Assembly: GCA_030147425.1 (NCBI GenBank)
Contig: JASKZW010000073.1
Coordinates: forward strand, 1-5,889
Direction of reading: 5' to 3'
Source of the DNA: Tissierellales bacterium
GTDB lineage: Bacteria; Bacillota_A; Clostridia; Tissierellales; JASKZW01
DNA length: 5,889 nucleotides
Below the pieces are notes generated by a model. It saw only the letters and a program-made list of their open reading frames with translations. It ran no database searches and had not been told where the DNA came from. The stretch's first letter is position 1; each line of letters starts with the position of its first letter. The position numbers and the translations under genes were made by a program. Below are positions 1 through 5,889 of the stretch, piece after piece.

Positions 1-1087
1 CTATAAGAAGGGTGAGGTAAAGGACGATACTGGAATGGACTTTATCATGCATGATGCAGCATTTGGACTAAAGGAAGAGAATGATTTCTACTATGCATGG
101 GCAAAGGACACTTATGTAATTGATGAAAGCAAGGCTATGGTTCCAGACTTTGATGATAGCAAAGACTATTCAAACTGTAATCCACAAGGTGGAATGACTC
201 TAGAAGACTATGGAGTTAAGGTTTTAGTTCTAGAGCAGGACAAGGATAGTAGATTTGGTAAGATAAGGGTTATGAATAGTAAGTTAGATAATAAGGAAGT
301 AGACTATAGCAATGGTTTAAATGTTAGTGATATTAGATTTACAGAAGACTCTATTATAGTAGATGCAAACTACCTAGGAGCTAAGCGTAATTTAGGAAGA
401 ACGGCTCATATAGGATTTATAGGAAAAGACAAGGATGGAAAAGTTGTAGAAACTAAGGCTAAATTAAGATTGAAGGATGGCTTATATGTAGGAGATTTAG
501 AATTTATGAAGGATGCTCCTAAGGCAGACTATCAAGTAAACTTTATAGTTTTAGAAGATAGGTTAGGAAATGCTAGGGGTATATACAACTCTAAAACTCA
601 CTCAGGTTATGGAACAGACTTAAGTATGGGAGACTATTCTAACCATCACTTAGAGGCAGAAGCTATGATAAGCCGTGGAGATTTTGTAGCTATGATGTTA
701 GAAGAGTTTGGAGTAGATTTAGTAGAGACTAATCAAGTATTTGATGACTTAGATAAGAATCATAAAAACTTTGATGCTGTTAATACAGCTGCAGGTTTAG
801 GTATAGTATATGGAGATAATAAAGGAAACTTTAATCCAGATAGAAAGCTTAATAGGGAAGAATTAGCAGCTATGGTATCCAGAGCTGTAGATATCTTAGA
901 CATAGATGTTATAGATTATGTTAAGCTAGATTCTAAGGATGCTCACTTTGTATCTAACTGGGCTAAGGATGGAGTAGAATTATTGGCTAGAGACGGTTTA
1001 ATGGGTAATGAAATTGGAAACTTCTTTATGCCTTTAGCTCATGTTAAGGAAAATCAAGCTAGAAAGCTTTTAAGAAGCTTAAATTAA
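1..1087 (+). CDS. SLH-domain cell-surface protein, C-terminal part (5' end outside window)
   Basis: The frame is already open at the left edge (codons from base 2), so the ATG at 35 is probably internal and the true start and any signal peptide lie upstream. Residue numbers here count from that ATG. Residues 1-60 are acidic and aromatic-rich and match no family I recognise. Residues about 60-185 alternate hydrophobic and charged residues as in a beta-sandwich (Ig-like) domain; this is an inference. SLH sequence follows: a leading ISRGDF segment (212-217), a complete repeat at about 225-275 with GIVYGDNKGNFNPDR and LNREELAAM, and a second at about 289-348 with W299 and a GLMGN..GNFFMP core. 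SLH domains bind pyruvylated secondary wall polymers, so the product is probably exported and wall-anchored. The final repeat has VKEN where the conserved ITRAE-like motif normally stands. Stop is TAA, followed by a terminator, so this gene ends its transcript. The function of the N-terminal region is unknown. Confidence 0.88.
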   Translation, partial: YKKGEVKDDTGMDFIMHDAAFGLKEENDFYYAWAKDTYVIDESKAMVPDFDDSKDYSNCNPQGGMTLEDYGVKVLVLEQDKDSRFGKIRVMNSKLDNKEVDYSNGLNVSDIRFTEDSIIVDANYLGAKRNLGRTAHIGFIGKDKDGKVVETKAKLRLKDGLYVGDLEFMKDAPKADYQVNFIVLEDRLGNARGIYNSKTHSGYGTDLSMGDYSNHHLEAEAMISRGDFVAMMLEEFGVDLVETNQVFDDLDKNHKNFDAVNTAAGLGIVYGDNKGNFNPDRKLNREELAAMVSRAVDILDIDVIDYVKLDSKDAHFVSNWAKDGVELLARDGLMGNEIGNFFMPLAHVKENQARKLLRSLN

Positions 1088-1122
1088 ATTCTTCATAAAT
1101 TTAATAATTATTAACACACAAA

Positions 1123-1163
1123 TGGACCTTCCTAGATTCTAGGAAGGTCCAAGTCTTTTCTTC
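1123..1163 (+). terminator. Rho-independent terminator after the SLH gene
   Basis: A perfect inverted repeat has arms 1123-1136 and 1138-1151, mirrored around base 1137. Allowing a 5-base loop, the stem is about 12 bp with a GGACCTTCC/GGAAGGTCC core. A T-rich tract (CTTTTCTTCT, about 1155-1164) follows on the + strand. It starts 36 bases after the SLH stop codon. The other flank has no comparable T run for minus-strand transcripts, so it looks one-directional. Confidence 0.92.
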
Positions 1164-1178
1164 TATATTGTTAAATTA

Positions 1179-1187
1179 TGTTATAAT
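1179..1187 (+). promoter_or_regulatory. Extended -10 promoter for the acyltransferase-murJ-ltaS run
   Basis: TGTTATAAT fits the extended -10 consensus TGnTATAAT exactly. Transcription would start near 1194, giving a leader of about 26 bases before the ATG at 1220. No convincing TTGACA-like -35 sits 16-18 bases upstream; that position is filled by the terminator's T-rich tail. An extended -10 can work without a good -35. It is the only plausible promoter seen ahead of genes 2-4. The call rests on consensus match only. Confidence 0.62.
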
Positions 1188-1203
1188 AATATAAACAAGA
1201 TAT

Positions 1204-1210
1204 AGGAGGA
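1204..1210 (+). promoter_or_regulatory. Ribosome binding site that sets the acyltransferase start
   Basis: The AGGAGGA sequence is a near-perfect Shine-Dalgarno. It is directly adjacent to the in-frame GTG at 1211 (no usable spacing) but about 10 bases from the ATG at 1220. That favours ATG 1220 as the start codon. Confidence 0.85.
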
Positions 1211-1219
1211 GTGTTTTGT

Positions 1220-2362
1220 ATGGTAGAGAAGAGAAAGAAGAGACGGTGGTTAAATGAACTGCCTTATATAAGGGGGATAGCAGCTTTAGGAATTTTGATT
1301 ATTCATGCAACAGGTGCCTTTGTTATGCAGTCAGAATTTGGCTCTCGAGCTATGAATCTAGGGATATTTTTAAATCAATTTTTTAGGTTTGGAAGTCCAG
1401 TTTTTATGATGATTTCAGGTATGGTTATTTTTTATAATTATAGATCTAGAGATGCCTTGGATACAGGCAGATTTTATAAGAAAAAGATAAGGAACATATT
1501 TATTCCTTATTTAATTTGGAACTTAGTTTATTATTATCATAAGCTTGGTTTAGACCTATCAGCTGAAGGTTTAAGAATGCTTTTTACTGATATTTTATGG
1601 GGAAAGGGTTATTCCCACTTGTATTTTATTTTTTTAATATTTCAGTTTTACATACTGGTTCCATGGTTTTTGTCTTTTCTTCCTAAGGAAATGGAGGAAA
1701 GGCCCTATAGGTTAATAGGCTTGTCTTTTTTATTTCAGTTTTTGATTATTTCATATTCAAGATATTTTCTGCCTGCAATTAGTGAAGGTTTTATAGGGTT
1801 TTATAGGAGGATTTATTGGAAAACTGTTTTAGCTTGGCAGTATTATTTTATCCTAGGTGGAACTATAGGTGTTCACTATTTTAAGATTCTAGATTGGATT
1901 AAGGAAAACTGGAATAAAATTAAGTTGGCTTTTTTCCTTACTAGTTTAGCCTATGTAGGCCAGGTTTACTATAGTGTTTATAAGGCTGGCTCTGTAAATA
2001 TATATGGAAGATTTGGATCCTTAAGACCGACTACTATGGTTTTTGCTAGTGTGACTATTTTATTCTTGCTAGGCCTAAGCCATGGTTTTGTGGGAAAGAG
2101 GGAAATTTTAAAGAATATAGGTATTTATTCCTTTGGCATATATTTTTCCCATCCCTTGGTTTTAGACTTGCTAAAGGATTATTTGTTTAGGTATCCAGAG
2201 ACTTTTGGTTATGGAAGGATATCAAGTTTAATTATTTTTGTAGTTTTAGGAATATTGCTAAGTTTGCTTTTTGTATTTTTCCTAGGAAGTTTAAGGTCCA
2301 GGAAGCTTATAATGGGGAATGTTCCTAAGTTTACTTTAGATAGGTGGAGAGAGGAAGAGTAG
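1220..2362 (+). CDS. Membrane-bound acyltransferase family 3 protein (YfiQ/OafA-like)
   Basis: This 380-residue protein is almost entirely hydrophobic, with about ten membrane segments, as expected for the Acyl_transf_3 family (PF01757), which moves acetyl or other acyl groups onto envelope glycans or lipids. Family landmarks are visible in order: YIRGIAALGILIIHATGAF at 16-34 with conserved R18 and H29; SPVFMMISGMVIF at 59-71; a basic IRNIFIPYLIW loop and helix ending at 100; SHLYFIFLIFQFYILVP at 132-148; and GIYSFGIYFSHP at 301-312. A basic MVEKRKKRRW tail precedes the first helix, so the N-terminus is probably cytoplasmic. There is no C-terminal SGNH esterase domain, unlike OatA-type peptidoglycan O-acetyltransferases, so it either acts alone or needs a partner not seen here. 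The overall pattern resembles B. subtilis YfiQ. The start at ATG 1220 is chosen over GTG 1211 on ribosome-binding-site spacing. Acceptor substrate cannot be read from the sequence. Confidence 0.9.
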   Translation: MVEKRKKRRWLNELPYIRGIAALGILIIHATGAFVMQSEFGSRAMNLGIFLNQFFRFGSPVFMMISGMVIFYNYRSRDALDTGRFYKKKIRNIFIPYLIWNLVYYYHKLGLDLSAEGLRMLFTDILWGKGYSHLYFIFLIFQFYILVPWFLSFLPKEMEERPYRLIGLSFLFQFLIISYSRYFLPAISEGFIGFYRRIYWKTVLAWQYYFILGGTIGVHYFKILDWIKENWNKIKLAFFLTSLAYVGQVYYSVYKAGSVNIYGRFGSLRPTTMVFASVTILFLLGLSHGFVGKREILKNIGIYSFGIYFSHPLVLDLLKDYLFRYPETFGYGRISSLIIFVVLGILLSLLFVFFLGSLRSRKLIMGNVPKFTLDRWREEE

Positions 2363-2363
2363 G

Positions 2364-3914
2364 ATGACTAAGACTAATAAGCTGGCAAAATCTGCTTTAA
2401 TGATATCTATTTTTACTTTGATTAGTAAGTTTTTAGGCTTTATTAGAGAGGTTTTAATAGCCTATAAATATGGTTCAGGCTATTATACTGATACTTATTT
2501 TGTAGCTATGACTGCTACTGTTTTGATAATGACTAGTTTAGGGGCTGGTTTAAATACCAGTTTAATTCCTATTTTTACTGATATTCAGGCTAAGAAGGGA
2601 AGAAAGGGAAAGCTAGAGTTTTTAAATAATGTTTTAAACTTAGTTTTGCTTATAACTGTAGTTTTAGCTGTTTTAGCTTACTTCTTTTCCCCTTATATAG
2701 TTAAGATTCTTGCTAAGGGTTTTAGCGGGGAGCAACTAAATTTGGCTGTTAAGTTAAATAGGATTGGCTTACCTATAGTTGTATTTCTAGGTTTTACTTA
2801 TGTTTTTTCAGGCTATTTGCATAGTAGTAATGTTTTTGGGCCGCCAGCTATGATGGGGCTACCTTATAATTTTGTTTTTATTGTGTTTTTGCTGGCCTTT
2901 GCTGATGGGGAGAATATAGAGGGGCTTATGCTTGCTAGTGTAATAGCTTCTTCTACCCAGTTTTTAATTCAGTATCCGGCTATAAGGCATCAGGGTCATC
3001 GCTATAGGCCAGGGATTGATTTCAAGGATCCTAATTTAAAGAAGGCTATGCTTTTAGTTTTGCCTGTTGTATTAGGTTCGGCGGTTCAGCAGATTAATAC
3101 TATTATCGACAAGACCTTGGCTTCAGACTTGGCTGAGGGAAGTATATCAGCCTTAACCTATGCTTCTAGGATAAATGAAATGGTTATAGCTGTCTTTGTT
3201 ATGGCTATTACTACTGTAGTTTTTCCTATGTTGTCTAAGGCTTTTTCCTATGGTGAAGATGAGAAGATTAAGGAGATTTTAGCCAAGGGGGTTAATATAA
3301 TTATTTTGGTTACTGTTCCTGCTACTATAGGTATTCTAATTCTATCTGAGCCTATTGTAAGGTTGTTTTTCCAAAGGGGACAGTTTGATTCGACAGCTAC
3401 TCTCATGACATCAGGAGCCTTGTTTTTTTACTCTATAGGTCTGGTAGGGGCTTCTTTAAGGCTTATGCTGAGTAAGGTTTTTTATTCTTTCCAGGATACG
3501 AAGACTCCTATGATTAATGGTATTTATGCTGTTTTTATAAATGTTTTTTTAAATTATCTTTTAGTTGGCAAGATGGGACACAGAGGATTGGCCCTGGCTA
3601 CTAGTATTTCTAGTTTGCTTACTAGTTTTATTTTGTTTGTTAAGTTAAGGAAGAAGTTAGGTCCTATTGGTTTGAGGGCTTATCTGAATACCTTTATTAA
3701 GACTATGTTTTCTTCCTTGGTTATGGGATTGGTAGTTTATTTAGTGTATAATAAAGGGATAGGTATCTTACCTAAGAGGGAAGTTTTTGATTTGGCTATA
3801 TTCGCTCTTTCTATACTTTTGGGAATTTTGGTTTATTTTGTCCTTTGTTTAATCCTGGGTATAGAGGAGTTAAAGGATATAGTGGGAGAGTTTTCTAGGA
3901 GAAGAAATAAATAG
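2364..3914 (+). CDS. murJ: Lipid II flippase MurJ (MviN family)
   Basis: At 516 residues with about 14 hydrophobic segments, this matches MurJ (E. coli 511 residues), which flips undecaprenyl-linked peptidoglycan precursor to the outer membrane face. Visible family motifs are GFIREVLIAYKYG (25-37, R28), the TD at 42-43 followed by an aromatic, NTSLIPIFTD (64-73), the ASRINEM segment with R269 and E272 (matching the DRLME of E. coli, where the Arg is essential), FPMLSK (287-292), LFFQRGQFD (334-342) and QDTKTPM (377-383). All expected charged cavity positions I could check are kept, so it should be active. It starts 1 base after the acyltransferase stop; the GAGGAAG ribosome site (2351-2357) lies inside the codons for that protein's last residues, which suggests translational coupling. 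A flippase for another lipid-linked polymer is the main alternative, but the motifs favour MurJ. Confidence 0.94.
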   Translation: MTKTNKLAKSALMISIFTLISKFLGFIREVLIAYKYGSGYYTDTYFVAMTATVLIMTSLGAGLNTSLIPIFTDIQAKKGRKGKLEFLNNVLNLVLLITVVLAVLAYFFSPYIVKILAKGFSGEQLNLAVKLNRIGLPIVVFLGFTYVFSGYLHSSNVFGPPAMMGLPYNFVFIVFLLAFADGENIEGLMLASVIASSTQFLIQYPAIRHQGHRYRPGIDFKDPNLKKAMLLVLPVVLGSAVQQINTIIDKTLASDLAEGSISALTYASRINEMVIAVFVMAITTVVFPMLSKAFSYGEDEKIKEILAKGVNIIILVTVPATIGILILSEPIVRLFFQRGQFDSTATLMTSGALFFYSIGLVGASLRLMLSKVFYSFQDTKTPMINGIYAVFINVFLNYLLVGKMGHRGLALATSISSLLTSFILFVKLRKKLGPIGLRAYLNTFIKTMFSSLVMGLVVYLVYNKGIGILPKREVFDLAIFALSILLGILVYFVLCLILGIEELKDIVGEFSRRRNK

Positions 3915-3917
3915 GAG
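3913..3917 (+). promoter_or_regulatory. Ribosome binding site for the LTA-synthase-family gene, overlapping the murJ stop
   Basis: AGGAG begins inside the murJ stop codon (TAG 3912-3914) and lies 7 bases before ATG 3925. Ribosomes finishing murJ would release on top of the next initiation site, which fits coupled translation and supports ATG 3925 as the start. Confidence 0.8.
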
Positions 3918-3924
3918 TGATTGT

Positions 3925-5889
3925 ATGTTATTTGTTATACTGCTATTTTTGAAAATATTATTGTTTATGAATATAACTAATGTTCAGTATAATAAGTTCT
4001 GGGTTTTTGGCGTTTCAGCCCTTTTTATACTTTTTATATATTCAATAATATATTTTGGAAAATGGAAGAAGAAGGATAGGAAGGGGTTAATAGCCTATGT
4101 TATCCTATCTGGTATTTTGTTGATAGATGTAGTCCACTTTGCATATTTTAATACTCTTCCTTCGGTGAAGATGTTAAGTCAAGTAGGTCAGGTGGCTGCT
4201 GTTAAGGATAGTGTTAAGTTTCTCTTAACTTTGGAGAATCTTTTGATGTTTATTGATTTACCTATTGTTATAGTTTATTATGTGTGGAAAAAGAAAAGGG
4301 ATAAGGATTCGACTTCTAACCCTATATATAATGTAGGGACTGGAAATAATAAGAATTTGTATAGGATTGTTCCTTTGGCTATAGCTTTGGTTATTGCTTT
4401 GTCCTTAACTTATTTGTCTAAGGAAGATAAGTATATTTCTGTAGCTAATCAGGAGCTTTTTCTTTTTCATGCCAAGGATATAAAGGATGCTTTTGCAGGT
4501 GATGAGATTGAGGCTACTGATACTAATGCTCTTTCTACTATTATAGAGGATGTGCAGGAGAGGGCTAGGCTGGAGGATGGAAAGCATACAGGTATTGGTA
4601 AGGGTAAGAATTTGATTGTCTTGCAGGTTGAGGCTTTGCAGGATTTTGTTATAGGTTTGGATTATGATGGGCAGGAGGTTACGCCTAATTTGAATAGGTT
4701 GATGGCTGATAAGGGTACGATTTATTTTGACAATTATTATCAGTTGACTGGTAGGGGTAATACTTCTGATGCTGAGTTTATTTCTAATAACTCCCTACAT
4801 CCTTCTATGAATGAGCCTTCTTATACTGAGTATGAGAAGAATAGTTTTTATGGCTTGCCTTGGCTTTTAAGGGATAATGGCTATACTGCTTGGGCTTTTC
4901 ATGGTTTTGAGAGGGATTTTTGGAATAGGGAGAAGGCTTATAAGAATCAAGGTTTTGAAAGGTATATAGCCGAGGATAATTTTGATGTTAAGGAGAAAAT
5001 CGGTTTTGGTATAACTGACAGGGAGTTTTATAAGCAGTCTATTGATTATTTAAAAGAATTAGATCAGAAAGATGATAATCCTTTCTACGCCTTTATGATT
5101 TCTCTTACTAGTCACAATCCATTTACCATGCCTGAGGAGTATCATGTTCTGGATATAAGGCCAGAGCATAAGGATACTATTTTAGGGGATTATTTACAGT
5201 CTATTCACTATGCTGATGAGACTATTGGTGAGTTTTTGGATATGTTGGAAGAGGAAGGCTTGTATGAAGATACGGTTATAGCTCTTTATGGGGATCATTT
5301 TGCTTTGACTTCTATGGATGGAGATGTTAAGAAGCTTATGACTGATTTTCTAGGCTATCCTTATGAGGTTGATGAGATGATGAGGATTCCTATGATGATT
5401 CATGTTCCAGGCGAGGAGATTAATGAAACTGTGTCTAGAGTTGGAAGTCAGTTGGATTTTTATCCTACTATTTCTAATATTATGGGCTACAAGAATGAGA
5501 AGGGTCTGGTTTTTGGTAGGGACTTGTTGAATTATAAGGATGATAATCGTGTGTCCCCTCAGACTTTTATGTTGAAGGGTTCCTTTATTAAGGATGGGGA
5601 GGTCTTTGTTATCTCTAGAGATGGTCTTTTTGAGAATAGTAGGGCTTATGACTTGGAGACTAAGGAAGATATAGAGGATATTTCCCAGTATAGGGCTGAG
5701 TATGAAGAGGTTGTAAGGGAGATTAATGCTTGTGATTATATTATGAAGCATGACCTGATTAAGGATTTGTTGGATGGTAAGGACATTTCTGATATTAGGG
5801 ATACGAATCTAGAGTCTAGGCTAGGTGAGCAGGTTGTGACTGTTGAGGATAGTCTTGAGGCTCTTGAGGAGAAGTATAAGGAAGGTCAC
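3925..5889 (+). CDS. ltaS: LTA synthase family glycerol-phosphate transferase (3' end outside window)
   Basis: The frame from ATG 3925 is open for 655 codons to the right edge with no stop. LtaS polymerises glycerol phosphate from phosphatidylglycerol into lipoteichoic acid outside the membrane. The architecture fits: five hydrophobic segments at about 2-17, 25-44, 53-72, 98-120 and 149-166, a linker, then an extracellular sulfatase-fold domain from about 230. Catalytic and metal residues are recognisable by comparison with S. aureus LtaS: E236 in LQVEALQDF (E255), T280 in GRGNTSDAEF (nucleophile T300), W333 and R335 in FWNR (W354, R356), H397 in SLTSHNPF (H416), and D457-H458 in LYGDHF (D475-H476). 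PSVKMLSQVGQ between segments 3 and 4 is also typical. The set is complete, so an active enzyme is expected. It is probably co-transcribed with murJ (10-base gap). Several Bacillota carry multiple LtaS paralogues, so a primase or specialised paralogue cannot be excluded; the symbol is by family. Confidence 0.94.
   Translation, partial: MLFVILLFLKILLFMNITNVQYNKFWVFGVSALFILFIYSIIYFGKWKKKDRKGLIAYVILSGILLIDVVHFAYFNTLPSVKMLSQVGQVAAVKDSVKFLLTLENLLMFIDLPIVIVYYVWKKKRDKDSTSNPIYNVGTGNNKNLYRIVPLAIALVIALSLTYLSKEDKYISVANQELFLFHAKDIKDAFAGDEIEATDTNALSTIIEDVQERARLEDGKHTGIGKGKNLIVLQVEALQDFVIGLDYDGQEVTPNLNRLMADKGTIYFDNYYQLTGRGNTSDAEFISNNSLHPSMNEPSYTEYEKNSFYGLPWLLRDNGYTAWAFHGFERDFWNREKAYKNQGFERYIAEDNFDVKEKIGFGITDREFYKQSIDYLKELDQKDDNPFYAFMISLTSHNPFTMPEEYHVLDIRPEHKDTILGDYLQSIHYADETIGEFLDMLEEEGLYEDTVIALYGDHFALTSMDGDVKKLMTDFLGYPYEVDEMMRIPMMIHVPGEEINETVSRVGSQLDFYPTISNIMGYKNEKGLVFGRDLLNYKDDNRVSPQTFMLKGSFIKDGEVFVISRDGLFENSRAYDLETKEDIEDISQYRAEYEEVVREINACDYIMKHDLIKDLLDGKDISDIRDTNLESRLGEQVVTVEDSLEALEEKYKEGH

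Noticed and set aside
1101..1114. Perfect 14-base palindrome TTAATAATTATTAA in the intergenic gap
   Set aside because: It is made only of A and T in an AT-rich gap, lies upstream of the terminator rather than near the promoter, and has no second copy in the window. Chance is the simplest explanation.
1211..1219. GTG at 1211 as start of the acyltransferase
   Set aside because: It touches the AGGAGG ribosome site, leaving no spacing. ATG 1220 has normal spacing, and the extra three residues add nothing conserved.
1088..1219. Possible riboswitch, small RNA or short gene in the only sizeable gap
   Set aside because: The 132 bases are accounted for by terminator, promoter and ribosome site. The leader is too short for a riboswitch and no short frame with a ribosome site is present.
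2308..2313. TATAAT inside the acyltransferase gene, a possible promoter for murJ
   Set aside because: No TG extension and no -35-like sequence at proper spacing (GGAAGT there). Such hexamers are common in AT-rich coding DNA.
4405..4587. 60-codon open frame on the minus strand
   Set aside because: It is antisense to the membrane-to-linker part of the ltaS-like gene, with low-complexity Ser/Ile/Leu composition and no family match; a shadow frame.
5350..5751. 133-codon open frame on the minus strand
   Set aside because: It lies wholly inside the ltaS-like gene, whose frame carries conserved family sequence. The antisense translation is rich in Ile, Leu, Asn, Thr and His as expected from reversed GAT/AAG/GTT codons, and has no recognisable domain.

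Overview
The window looks like chromosomal DNA from a low-GC Gram-positive anaerobe (Bacillota, probably Clostridia or Tissierellia). The evidence is AT-rich coding DNA, Arg coded almost only by AGA/AGG, strong AGGAGG-type ribosome binding sites, an S-layer-homology (SLH) surface protein, and a lipoteichoic-acid-synthase-family enzyme. The genus cannot be named from the sequence alone. All four genes lie on the + strand and about 97% of the window is coding.

Layout: (1) The 3' part of a secreted surface protein gene runs from the left edge to 1087. It ends in SLH repeats that would hold the protein on a cell-wall polymer. (2) The 132-base gap at 1088-1219 holds a strong rho-independent terminator, then a promoter with an extended -10 element and a ribosome binding site for the next gene. 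(3) A tightly packed run of three envelope genes follows: a membrane acyltransferase (1220-2362), a MurJ/MviN lipid II flippase (2364-3914, 1 base after the previous stop) and an LTA-synthase-family glycerol-phosphate transferase (3925 to the right edge, 10 bases after the previous stop). The last reading frame is open for 655 codons with no stop inside the window. It is the largest gene here, and it is easy to miss because it runs off the end.

Taken together, genes 2-4 read as a cell-envelope operon. MurJ moves the peptidoglycan precursor lipid II to the outer face of the membrane. The LtaS-like enzyme polymerises glycerol phosphate from phosphatidylglycerol on that same face. The acyltransferase probably decorates an envelope glycan or lipid with acetyl or another acyl group. 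The SLH protein upstream is a separate transcription unit, but it also depends on a wall polymer. I see no mobile element, CRISPR array, RNA gene, toxin-antitoxin pair or defence system. The most unusual sequence-level signal is a steep change in synonymous codon choice across four adjacent, same-strand genes.
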